A stretch of 17,857 bases of DNA from Clostridia bacterium (GTDB taxonomy: Bacteria; Bacillota; Clostridia; Oscillospirales; CAG-272): assembly GCA_900763885.1 (NCBI GenBank), contig CAAFLY010000017.1, forward strand, positions 1 through 17,857, read 5' to 3'. The notes under the pieces were generated by a model. It was not told where the DNA came from, did no database searches, and saw only the letters and a program-made list of their open reading frames with translations. Positions 7,402 through 14,636 of the stretch are shown here, piece by piece. Position 1 is the first letter of the stretch. Each line of letters begins with the position of its first letter. The position numbers and the translations under genes were made by a program.

Positions 7402-9669
7402 TCACGGCACGATTGTCTCCACCGGTGTGTATTCAGACAATAGTCCGTCCAAGAACGTGTAGGTTACCTCTCCCGCCAGCTGCACCTTGCCGTCATCGGT
7501 GAGAAGGGTCATGCGTAACGTGAAGCCATCGTCCGTTTCCGTACAGGTCGTCGTGCATCGGTACTGCGGGAGACTGCCGAAGCCATTCGCGTCCGCCTGA
7601 TACGGTGCGAGAACGTCCGTCGTCAGACCATGCGCCGCGCATCGGCTGTAGTCGCTGATGAAGGGATACGCCAGCGTGTCGCCGGAGTCAAGCTCCAGAA
7701 CCACCGCGGATTGGTAGACAGGGGTTGCGTAGTCGTATCGGGCCATCGGATAGAGGATCGCCGCGTATTCTCCGTTTTTCGATACCGTCAGTCCAAAATC
7801 CGATTTCGGCGACAGATTGTAGCCGAGATCCCGCCCTGTCACATCCGTACCGCGGTAATCGCCGTAGTCGTACATCCGACCGGATTTCGTGTTTCGCAGA
7901 TGCACATACTGCGGATCGTTCATGTCGTAGTACAGCTCCCAGTCGCCGTCCGTTACGCGGAAATTGTTGTCGTTGTGGGTGACGGTCGTTTCCGTGATCG
8001 TGATCTGCATCCCGCCGTCCGCAGTACGATCGAGCTGTGCCATGCGGCATACGTAGTCGTAGGTCCCGTCGGAAGCGATATTCCGACGCGTGCAGATATT
8101 GGAGCTGGCGCGCTCGCGAAACGATACACTGATACAGAGCTCCCCCGTATCGTATAACAGCTTACCGATGTCTCCGGAGCTCCGAATCTCCCCATTCACC
8201 AGAGCGAGCACATAGAACGGATACCAATCCCGTTTGTCGGTATCGTAGTCCGCCCCGTCGATGGCGTATGTATTTCCGACGATCGCTTCATGGATCCCAT
8301 CGCCGTCCGCGTCTGTGTCGTAGGTATAACCGCGCCAGCTTGCGATTTCCTTGCCGTCTGCGACAAAGCGGTATAGGTACAGGGAATCCTCGTCCCGATA
8401 ATATTCCTCCAGCGTGCCATGCATGCCGAATAGCTCGACCTCCGTATCCCTGCGGGTGAAATCCGCAAGAGATTCCGGCAGCTCTATAGAGACAAACGGC
8501 GTAAAGTGGAGCGGGATCACGTCGGTATACGGTTCCGTGGCAGGCTGTGCGCTCGTCTCCGTATCCGTGGCAACGGTTTCCGAGGCAGGATTGTCCGCTT
8601 CCGGCGTTTTGTCCCGCGCCGTTTCACAGCCAAGGAACAGCGGCGAGAGCAGGATCACCGCACACAGTAGGACAGCCGGAACGATCCCACGCTTTTTTAC
8701 CGTGAACGAGAGAATGTGCGAGAACCGTTCCCGGACCGTGCCGGATTTCGGGGAAAACGGCGTGCCGGGCGCGTTCTCTCTGCCGCAGCGCAGAATCGAG
8801 AGGAGCACCTCGCCGTATTTCACGCGCGCCGCTTCGGATACCGGGGTGAGAAACGCCTCGTCGCACGCCAGCTCCAAAAACCGATCCGCGTCACGTCTGG
8901 CGAGATACACAAACGGATTGTACCAGTGCAGCGACACGGCAAGGTTCCACAGCCGCTTCTTTATAAGATCGTGTCTGCGGATGTGGGTCAGCTCATGCGC
9001 GAAGATCCCGGCAGCCATATCGGTGGAATAGTCCATCTCCGGCAGGCAGATCACGGGCTGAAGCATGCCGCACACCACGGGACCGGACAGTGCAGGGCAG
9101 ATTGTCACCCGGATAGACTGCCGCATATGCCAGCTGCCGCAGAGTCTATGGCAGATTGCTGTGAGTCCATCGTCCGCCGGATACGCGTGCCGCCGGAGGG
9201 AGCGCATACCGATCGCGTACCGCACGGATCGGATCAAAAAGGTGAGGAGCACGCCGCACAGCCAGAGCAGCGCGAACACATCCGGCATCGAGAGGGATGA
9301 ACGCAGTATTTGCGGGGACTTGTCGGGGCGTGTGTGCTGTTCCGTTGTCGGCGATATGCCGGGTGTGGGACTGTTCACGGAAGGTGTGCGGATGTCCGCA
9401 TTTCCCGGTATCGCGGATCCCGTCGTTTCCGTTTCCGCAGACGTGACGATCGACGGCGCACTCTCCCGGTCCGGCAGTGTGATCGGGGAGACAAACGCGG
9501 GGAGCGGCAGACAGAGGCGCAAAAGCAGCACAGACCAGACAAGCGCGATTGTCCGGGAACGAATCGAGCGGTCGAGGGCGCGGCAGAGAAAGTGGTAGAC
9601 GAGGATCAGGGGCGAGAGCACGAGGGAGCAGAAAAAGAGCGTGCGCGCGAGAAAAAGAATCGCTGTCAT
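7402..9669 (-). CDS. BlaR1/MecR1-type M56 membrane metallopeptidase sensor with novel C-terminal domain
   Basis: This 755-residue sensor-protease is predicted to cleave or inactivate the BlaI-type repressor made just upstream. Membrane segments fall near residues 2-29, 36-59, 129-147 and 330-348. The zinc site HELTH (225-229), followed by RRHD and Glu266 in LELACDE, is the M56 peptidase signature. The extracellular part (about 350-755) is not the penicillin-binding transpeptidase-like domain of classical BlaR1. No SxxK/SxN/KTG set is evident there. It starts with a Thr/Glu/Pro-rich linker. A calcium-loop-like DTDADGDGIHEA (451-462) of the FG-GAP/dockerin kind is followed by Tyr-rich beta-like sequence. 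A second Pro/Thr-rich stretch lies between membrane segments 2 and 3. The gene starts 3 nt after the blaI stop. The ligand is unknown. Confidence 0.85.
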   Translation of the reverse strand: MTAILFLARTLFFCSLVLSPLILVYHFLCRALDRSIRSRTIALVWSVLLLRLCLPLPAFVSPITLPDRESAPSIVTSAETETTGSAIPGNADIRTPSVNSPTPGISPTTEQHTRPDKSPQILRSSLSMPDVFALLWLCGVLLTFLIRSVRYAIGMRSLRRHAYPADDGLTAICHRLCGSWHMRQSIRVTICPALSGPVVCGMLQPVICLPEMDYSTDMAAGIFAHELTHIRRHDLIKKRLWNLAVSLHWYNPFVYLARRDADRFLELACDEAFLTPVSEAARVKYGEVLLSILRCGRENAPGTPFSPKSGTVRERFSHILSFTVKKRGIVPAVLLCAVILLSPLFLGCETARDKTPEADNPASETVATDTETSAQPATEPYTDVIPLHFTPFVSIELPESLADFTRRDTEVELFGMHGTLEEYYRDEDSLYLYRFVADGKEIASWRGYTYDTDADGDGIHEAIVGNTYAIDGADYDTDKRDWYPFYVLALVNGEIRSSGDIGKLLYDTGELCISVSFRERASSNICTRRNIASDGTYDYVCRMAQLDRTADGGMQITITETTVTHNDNNFRVTDGDWELYYDMNDPQYVHLRNTKSGRMYDYGDYRGTDVTGRDLGYNLSPKSDFGLTVSKNGEYAAILYPMARYDYATPVYQSAVVLELDSGDTLAYPFISDYSRCAAHGLTTDVLAPYQADANGFGSLPQYRCTTTCTETDDGFTLRMTLLTDDGKVQLAGEVTYTFLDGLLSEYTPVETIVP

Positions 9670-9672
9670 GGC

Positions 9673-10080
9673 TCATTCCTCCTTTGTTTTTTTTGCAAGT
9701 GCGCGTTTTTTCTCCGCAAGCAGAGCCGACAGCGCGTCCAGATCGTCCTCGGTCACACCGTCGTCGGAGAGCAGGGAAGCGACCATGGACTGCACCGATC
9801 CGCCGAACTGCTTTCGCAGCTGTCGGGAGGTCGATGCCATGTACGCCTTTTCGGAAATGCGCGGTGAAAATGTATGGTAATAGCCGTCCTTATTCACATT
9901 GCAGAATCCCTTGTCGCACAGCCGTCCGAGCAGTACATGCGCCGTCTGCGTTTTCCACGAACGCTTTTCCGACAGCTTTTTCACGATCTCTCCGGCGCGC
10001 AGCGGTGTCGGACTGTGCCAGAGTACGCGCATGATGTCCCATTCCGCTTCCGACAATGTGGCAAAACGTGTTTCTTCCAT
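9673..10080 (-). CDS. BlaI/MecI-family repressor (module 1)
   Basis: This 135-residue winged-helix repressor begins LSEAEWDIMRVLWHSPTPLR, the usual BlaI start. The recognition region SWKTQTAHVLLGRLCDKGF leads into the wing, and the C-terminal dimerisation helices end in a Lys-rich tail. It is first in a two-gene operon with the BlaR1-type gene (3-nt gap). A strong AAGGAGG stands 7 nt before the ATG. The promoter at 10125-10153 carries two dyads with GACA/TGTC-like half-sites, which suggests autoregulation. No beta-lactamase or PBP gene is near, so the controlled function is probably unrelated to classical resistance. Elsewhere in the genome the repressor may control other targets. Confidence 0.93.
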   Translation of the reverse strand: MEETRFATLSEAEWDIMRVLWHSPTPLRAGEIVKKLSEKRSWKTQTAHVLLGRLCDKGFCNVNKDGYYHTFSPRISEKAYMASTSRQLRKQFGGSVQSMVASLLSDDGVTEDDLDALSALLAEKKRALAKKTKEE

Positions 10081-10104
10081 AAGGAATCCTCCTTGAAAAC
10101 CGTA

Positions 10105-10153
10105 TACATGTTGTCTGTGGTTTTAGTATAACACACTTAAGACATTTTGTCAA
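10105..10153 (-). promoter_or_regulatory. Promoter and BlaI-type operators of module 1
   Basis: On the minus strand, perfect TTGACA (10153-10148) stands 17 bp before TATACT (10130-10125). GACAAAATGTC (10151-10141) is a perfect 4-3-4 dyad overlapping the -35 box. GACAACATGTA (10115-10105) is a near-copy at the expected transcription start. The geometry fits BlaI repression by two dimers, with centres 36 bp apart. The half-site differs from the classical TACA and from module 2. Confidence 0.65.
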
Positions 10154-10163
10154 CGGTTTTTGG

Positions 10164-10205
10164 AAAAAAAGTGCCGGAGCAGGCCGTGCAGACCAAACTC
10201 CGGCA
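10164..10205 (-). terminator. Intrinsic terminator of the beta-helix gene
   Basis: On the minus strand, TGCCGGAG (10205-10198) pairs with CTCCGGCA (10179-10172). The loop is 18 nt and a run of seven T follows one base after the stem (10170-10164). It sits 12 bp downstream of the beta-helix stop and about 10 bp before the -35 box of the blaI promoter, insulating the two leftward units. Confidence 0.85.
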
Positions 10206-10217
10206 AAAATATAGGTT

Positions 10218-11990
10218 TCAGAAGTCGATCCGTCCGAGGATCACGTCACATTGCCGCTCTGTCAGGTCCGGAAGGATCGCGTCGAGCGTCCGGTCGCGGT
10301 TGTTTTCCATTTCAAACGTCCCGCCTTCGGTGTACCAGGTGAGTTTCACGCGTTGTTCCTCCGGATTGTCCGGGTTCACCACGAAAACATTGTTCGTGAT
10401 CCGTGCGGACGGTGGGATGTGCGGCGCATCGGAGGAGCGGTAATAGTCGTCGATCTTGTGCAGCTCCGGATATTTTGTGATGTACGGCGGCTCTGCGCCG
10501 GAGATCTCCGTACCATCGATGTGGTAGAACCGGTCGCGCATGTAGCCCGTCACCATCTTGCGCCAGACCTGGTGATCGCTTTGGCCGCGACCGTCGATCT
10601 CGATCCCGGGGGTGCATTCGATGAGGATATTGTTGTCGCACACAAAATCCACTCCACCGCCCAAAAACAACGCGCGCTGCACCTTGTAGAACACATTGTC
10701 GCGCATCACGGTCCCGGAGAGACAGTCGTCGTTGTACACGCCCATTGTACCCATGCCGATCCCGCTGCCGACGTGGTGGACAAAATTGCCCGAGACGACG
10801 TTGCCGCGCCACGTGTAATCCCGTCCGGCATAGATCGCGCCCGCGTCTCCGGTCTCCTGGACCACACGGTAGATCTCGTTGTTCTCAATGTGGATCTCGT
10901 TGCCTCCATAGAGAACGGCAGAATGCGGACAGTCGTGGAGCAGACAGCCGCGCACAAACAGTCCGACGCCGGATAACTTGACGGGCGGCTGGTAGCAGCG
11001 ATTCCATGCCGCGACGTGGTGGATATGGCAGTTTTCCACACCGCAGTTCCCGGAGGTGAGCGTTTTCCTGTCGCCGCAGGTCATATCCACACCCGCGTCT
11101 CCCGTATCGTGGATATGGCAGCCTGTGACAACGACGTTTTCCGATTTTGTGACGACCACCGCGCGGTTGCCGATATTTTTTACGGTGCAGTCCGCGATCG
11201 TCACGTTTTTCGCGTTCCGTACCGCGATACCGTCTCCCCGGAAGCATTCGATCCGGAATCCGGCAATCCGCACATCCTCCGCGTCCTCGATGAGAAAGGC
11301 CGGCTGATCCGCGGTCGCGAGAAACACCTCCGAGGTCGCGGGATCAAAATCCTCCGGCGGCAGGAAGTAGAGCAGTCCCCGGTCAAAATCAATGGCGTAA
11401 TCTCCGGGACACGTGACCTCGTCGATGACATTGAAAAAGTAAAACCGCTGTCCGACGATGTAGGAATAGAGTCCATACGGTGCCGCGTTGCGAATGAACC
11501 CGCGCGTCTTGTCCCACATTTCGATCCGCTCACACGTCGGTGCCCAGTCGTATGCCCAGTAGCCGTGGACCCAGATCTCGCCGTCCTGCCACGTTTTCGG
11601 ACGCGCGTCCTCGTAATAGAATCCGCCCTCCAGCGTACCGACCCTGTTGTCCCATTCGTTCGAGGTCGCTTCCCCCACATCGGTGATCTTCAGAAAGCCC
11701 TTTTTCGGATACCGCGCGATCTGCATCGGTTTGCCGTCGATGAACAGCGCGCTGTGCGAGGGAGCGACAGGGCGTCCGAACCCACGGGAGACAAAGCGCG
11801 CAGGAGCAATGCCGGATTTTTGCAGATCGCAGACATACACGCCGTTTTCACGCATGATGTACTGGCCGGAAAGCGATACGCCGCCGATGAGCCGACAACC
11901 CTGTTTGGCGGTCAGATGGGTTCCGGACGGCACACGGATCGGCTCCGTCAGAAAGTGTACGCCGGAAGAGATGATTCTGTCAAACTGCAT
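10218..11990 (-). CDS. Right-handed parallel beta-helix protein, GH141-like
   Basis: This 590-residue protein resembles GH141-like right-handed beta-helix proteins (family includes fucosidase and xylanase activities). The N-terminal region has the family-typical LFIDGKPMQIARYPKKG (about 82-98). It is followed by DGEIWVHGYWAYDWAP near 145-161. From about 232 to 510 there are repeated beta-helix coils, such as VRIAGFRIECFRGDGIAV, NVTIADCTVKNIGNRAVVV and NVVVTGCHIHDTGDAGVDM. No signal peptide is seen, so it may work on short imported glycans inside the cell. The exact substrate cannot be told. ATG 11990 follows GGAGG with 9-nt spacing. An open frame to 12257 passes upstream of the promoter and is rejected. 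It stands alone between the two BlaIR modules with its own promoter and terminator. Confidence 0.8.
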   Translation of the reverse strand: MQFDRIISSGVHFLTEPIRVPSGTHLTAKQGCRLIGGVSLSGQYIMRENGVYVCDLQKSGIAPARFVSRGFGRPVAPSHSALFIDGKPMQIARYPKKGFLKITDVGEATSNEWDNRVGTLEGGFYYEDARPKTWQDGEIWVHGYWAYDWAPTCERIEMWDKTRGFIRNAAPYGLYSYIVGQRFYFFNVIDEVTCPGDYAIDFDRGLLYFLPPEDFDPATSEVFLATADQPAFLIEDAEDVRIAGFRIECFRGDGIAVRNAKNVTIADCTVKNIGNRAVVVTKSENVVVTGCHIHDTGDAGVDMTCGDRKTLTSGNCGVENCHIHHVAAWNRCYQPPVKLSGVGLFVRGCLLHDCPHSAVLYGGNEIHIENNEIYRVVQETGDAGAIYAGRDYTWRGNVVSGNFVHHVGSGIGMGTMGVYNDDCLSGTVMRDNVFYKVQRALFLGGGVDFVCDNNILIECTPGIEIDGRGQSDHQVWRKMVTGYMRDRFYHIDGTEISGAEPPYITKYPELHKIDDYYRSSDAPHIPPSARITNNVFVVNPDNPEEQRVKLTWYTEGGTFEMENNRDRTLDAILPDLTERQCDVILGRIDF

Positions 11991-12024
11991 AAGATAATCC
12001 TCCGTTTGTTGGTTTGAGCGCGGA

Positions 12025-12264
12025 TCATACAGAAAAAACCGCGCCTGATTTGCCATTACTGTACCATATTGTGCGCGATTTGTCAAGAGAAAAGTTGGGA
12101 TTATTGTGCATTTTGCTTTTTGTGATCCAACGACACAGATACCGCGCCGCGCCCAAGGGCATGACAAACAATATGGTGAGTCTGATTTGGAACGAGCGCA
12201 TTTCGAACGCCTTGACGACCGCGCCATAAAGAAACAGCAGCGCGAGGGAGGTGCCATCTGTGTG
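12025..12264 (-). other. Open hydrophobic reading frame, possible gene remnant
   Basis: A minus-strand frame open from 12264 to the TGA at 12025-12027 encodes a membrane-like stretch, including LALLFLYGAVVKAFEMR and RLTILFVMPLGAARYLCRWI. Its downstream half runs through the beta-helix gene promoter, and there is no clear ribosome site. It looks like the remains of a small two-helix membrane protein rather than a live gene. The alternative is chance. Otherwise the 12090-12320 stretch holds nothing I can assign. Confidence 0.25.
12058..12086 (-). promoter_or_regulatory. Promoter of the beta-helix gene
   Basis: On the minus strand, TTGACA (12086-12081) is 17 bp upstream of TACAGT (12063-12058). 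The -10 box is about 70 bases before the ATG at 11990. I see no BlaI-like or LacI-like dyad on it. Confidence 0.7.
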
Positions 12265-12326
12265 TCAAAGCGATCGCCGTAAAAATCCGCGCGAATCGAG
12301 AAAATGTAAACAATCTGTAAAAAGCG

Positions 12327-12379
12327 TTGACAATGCTGTCTACATAGTGTAGACTATATACAGACTACAGAATGTAGAC
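12327..12379 (+). promoter_or_regulatory. Promoter and twin BlaI-type operators of module 2
   Basis: TTGACA (12327-12332) lies 17 bp before TAGACT (12350-12355). GTCTACATAGTGTAGAC (12338-12354) is a perfect 17-bp dyad overlapping the spacer and -10 box. GACTACAGAATGTAGAC (12363-12379) is a second dyad with one mismatch, just downstream of the start point, with centres 25 bp apart. Both carry TACA-N3-TGTA, the known BlaI/MecI core, so the adjacent blaI gene is very probably autorepressed. Confidence 0.88.
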
Positions 12380-12395
12380 AGAAAGGAGAATCCCC

Positions 12396-12773
12396 ATGGA
12401 AGAGGAAAAAATGGAGCGGCTCGGTGCCATCGAAGCGAAATTCGCTGATCGGATCTGGGAGATGTCCCCGGTATCGTCGTCGGAGCTTGTACGCGTCGGG
12501 GAGGAGATGTTCCACTGGAAGCGTACGACGGTGTATACCGTGCTGAAGCGGCTGTGCGACAAGGGACTGTTCGAGAACGATCACGGCACCGTGCGTGCGA
12601 AAATCAGCCGGGAGTCATATTACGGCGCACAGAGCCGGCAGTTCGTCGAGGAGACCTTTGCCGGATCGCTGCCCGCATTTCTCACCGCCTTTGTAGAGGG
12701 ACGCGGACTGACGGTACAGGAGGCGGAGGATCTGCGGAAAATGATCGCGGAATACGAAACGGAGGAGATGTGA
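12396..12773 (+). CDS. BlaI/MecI-family repressor (module 2)
   Basis: This 125-residue winged-helix repressor has the N-terminal helix LGAIEAKFADRIWEMSPVSS and the recognition region HWKRTTVYTVLKRLCDKGLF. Its wing carries FENDHGTVRAKISRESY, and the C-terminal dimer helices follow. The start at 12396 follows AAAGGAGA with 6-nt spacing. A second in-frame ATG at 12411 is less well placed. It overlaps nothing and ends one base before the BlaR1-type gene, a typical BlaI-BlaR1 operon. Two strong dyads cover its promoter. The recognition helix differs from the module 1 protein (KRTTVYTVL against KTQTAHVLL), in keeping with the different operators. Confidence 0.93.
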   Translation: MEEEKMERLGAIEAKFADRIWEMSPVSSSELVRVGEEMFHWKRTTVYTVLKRLCDKGLFENDHGTVRAKISRESYYGAQSRQFVEETFAGSLPAFLTAFVEGRGLTVQEAEDLRKMIAEYETEEM

Positions 12774-12774
12774 T

Positions 12775-14478
12775 ATGGATGTTATCTTTCTCGCTGTTCT
12801 GAACCGTGCGTATGCGGCAAGCGTGCTCATTCTGGTTGTGTTTCTGCTCCGCCTGCTCTTTCGCCGCGTAGGTCACATTCCCCAGTGGTGTTTTCCACTG
12901 TTCTGGATGATGGTGGCGGTCCGTCTTGTCCTGCCATTTTCGATCCCGTCGCCGCTGTGCCTCATCCCGAGCGCAAAGCCCCTCACCGTGGATGCTGTGC
13001 GTTACGCGGCACATCCGACCGTGGATACCGGCATATCCTTCGTCGATCAAGCGGTCGATCCGATGCTGGAGCGCGCATTTGCACCTGCCGCAGGCGAGAG
13101 TGTGAATCCCCTGTACGTGTATACCGTCGCCGCCGCGTGGATCTGGATCGCCGGGATTTGCGTGATGCTTCTGTATTTCGCGGTATCGACGATCCGTATG
13201 CGCCGTCGGCTCAGAGAAGCGATACCCTATCGGGACAACATATGGCTGTGCGACCGTGTGCGGACCCCGTTTCTCTTCGGGATCGTCCATCCGCGCATCT
13301 ATCTGCCCTCGTCGATGGAAAACGCGCCCCCGGAGGAGACGGACGCGGTGATCCGGCACGAAAACGCCCACCTGTCGCGGCTCGATCACATCACAAAGTC
13401 CGCGGGATTTCTGCTCCTTGCCGTCTACTGGTTCTGCCCGACCGTCTGGCTCGCATACCTCTTATTCTGCCGCGACCTTGAATACGCCTGTGACGCGCGT
13501 GTGATCGCCGGACTGGATACGGAGGGGCGCAGAAGCTACTCGAACGCACTGCTGCATTGTGCTGCGCGGGAAGGACTGCACGGTTGTCCGATCGCATTCG
13601 GAGAAAACGGTGTGAAGGGCAGGATCCGCGCGGTGCTGTCCTACAAAAAACCGCCGTTCTGGTGCATTCTCGCCGTGATCATGACCGCTGTGGTCCTTGC
13701 TGTGTGCTTCCTGACCGCACCAGGCGAGGACGAGGGGCCGACTCCCGCGGAAGCGGCGGACAGTACACAGACTGGGCCGGCGATCCGCTTTTCCTTTGAC
13801 GAAAACGATACGCGGCAGACGCTGTATTCCACCGCATCCGGCGCCGCGATCGTGGTGCAGCAGAGAGACGAGCCCGCACCGGCCGCAGAGGAGATATTCT
13901 ACGAGGACGCGGACGCCGTATACAGCTTTCCCCAGACGATCGGAGACCGGATCACCGTGTCCCTACCGGACGGAACCTCCGTCACCGTCGCAGAGGCACT
14001 GCGGCAGGGATATATCACGCCGGACGACTTGACCCGCGCGGGCATCGCATATAACAGGGCAGAAAAGTCGCAGGCACAGAAATACATCGACAAGCTAATA
14101 GCCAGCATCCGCTGCGCCTACGGGCAGATCACATTCACGCTGCCGGAATCCGACATGGATTGGGAGCTGCATATCGCCGGCGCATATGTGGTAACGAACG
14201 GCAGACTTACCGCATCCGGTACGAGTACCTCCGCGGAAAACACGGAATTTGTGCAGAGTCGTCATTTTCTGGAAGATGAGAAGTGGAAGAGCGGCCGATC
14301 CTATACATTTGACTACGGCAAGGTGGACGGCAGCAGCGCATGGTACCGTTCGCTCGATATGACGGTCGTGTGCGGGAATACGGAAACGACGATCCCCCTT
14401 GCCATGCTGTTTCCGGAGGAACTGACCGGCGGCGCAAATCACACCATGCCGAAGATGCATGTCACACCGATATACTGA
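12775..14478 (+). CDS. BlaR1/MecR1-type M56 membrane metallopeptidase sensor (module 2)
   Basis: This 567-residue sensor-protease is paired with the BlaI-type repressor, with one base between stop and start. Membrane segments fall near residues 5-30, 35-57, 112-140 and 297-314. The M56 zinc site is HENAH (195-199), with LSRLDH after it and Glu236 in LEYACDARV. About 250 residues follow the last membrane segment, opening with an acidic linker (PGEDEGPTPAEAADS). This outer domain has segments such as DGTSVTVAEALRQGYITPDD and shows no penicillin-binding active-site motifs. It is shorter than, and not obviously similar to, the module 1 outer domain, so the two probably detect different signals. 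A hairpin follows the stop. Confidence 0.87.
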   Translation: MDVIFLAVLNRAYAASVLILVVFLLRLLFRRVGHIPQWCFPLFWMMVAVRLVLPFSIPSPLCLIPSAKPLTVDAVRYAAHPTVDTGISFVDQAVDPMLERAFAPAAGESVNPLYVYTVAAAWIWIAGICVMLLYFAVSTIRMRRRLREAIPYRDNIWLCDRVRTPFLFGIVHPRIYLPSSMENAPPEETDAVIRHENAHLSRLDHITKSAGFLLLAVYWFCPTVWLAYLLFCRDLEYACDARVIAGLDTEGRRSYSNALLHCAAREGLHGCPIAFGENGVKGRIRAVLSYKKPPFWCILAVIMTAVVLAVCFLTAPGEDEGPTPAEAADSTQTGPAIRFSFDENDTRQTLYSTASGAAIVVQQRDEPAPAAEEIFYEDADAVYSFPQTIGDRITVSLPDGTSVTVAEALRQGYITPDDLTRAGIAYNRAEKSQAQKYIDKLIASIRCAYGQITFTLPESDMDWELHIAGAYVVTNGRLTASGTSTSAENTEFVQSRHFLEDEKWKSGRSYTFDYGKVDGSSAWYRSLDMTVVCGNTETTIPLAMLFPEELTGGANHTMPKMHVTPIY

Positions 14479-14487
14479 GATCCACAG

Positions 14488-14530
14488 ACACAAAGAACCG
14501 CCGCCCAAGAAGGGAAGCGGTTCTTTGTGT
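14488..14530. terminator. Intrinsic terminator after module 2
   Basis: ACACAAAGAACCGC (14488-14501) and GCGGTTCTTTGTGT (14517-14530) form a perfect 14-bp stem with a 15-nt loop, 10 bases after the blaR1-type stop. T-rich sequence is within the stem arm, and TTTAGG follows on the plus strand. It may also stop leftward transcripts of the CNNM gene ending at 14637. The 14531-14636 stretch otherwise holds only a small stem (CGTAAG/CTTACG). Confidence 0.8.
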
Positions 14531-14636
14531 TTAGGATGCGTAAGATCAGCCTTACGTCAGCGTTTTCTTTATGTTCACGTATTGTGTGGGGGAGATGCCG
14601 GATCATCGGACCATAGACAGTCGGAGTGCCGGACGG

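Noticed and set aside
11991..12257. Longer N-terminus for the beta-helix protein
   Set aside because: The extension would start upstream of the TTGACA-TACAGT promoter and has a Cys/Arg/Ser-rich composition unlike the family; ATG 11990 has a good ribosome site.
7402..14478. A beta-lactam resistance locus
   Set aside because: Both BlaR1-type proteins lack the penicillin-binding sensor motifs, and no beta-lactamase or PBP gene is present, so the family name alone does not support a resistance call.
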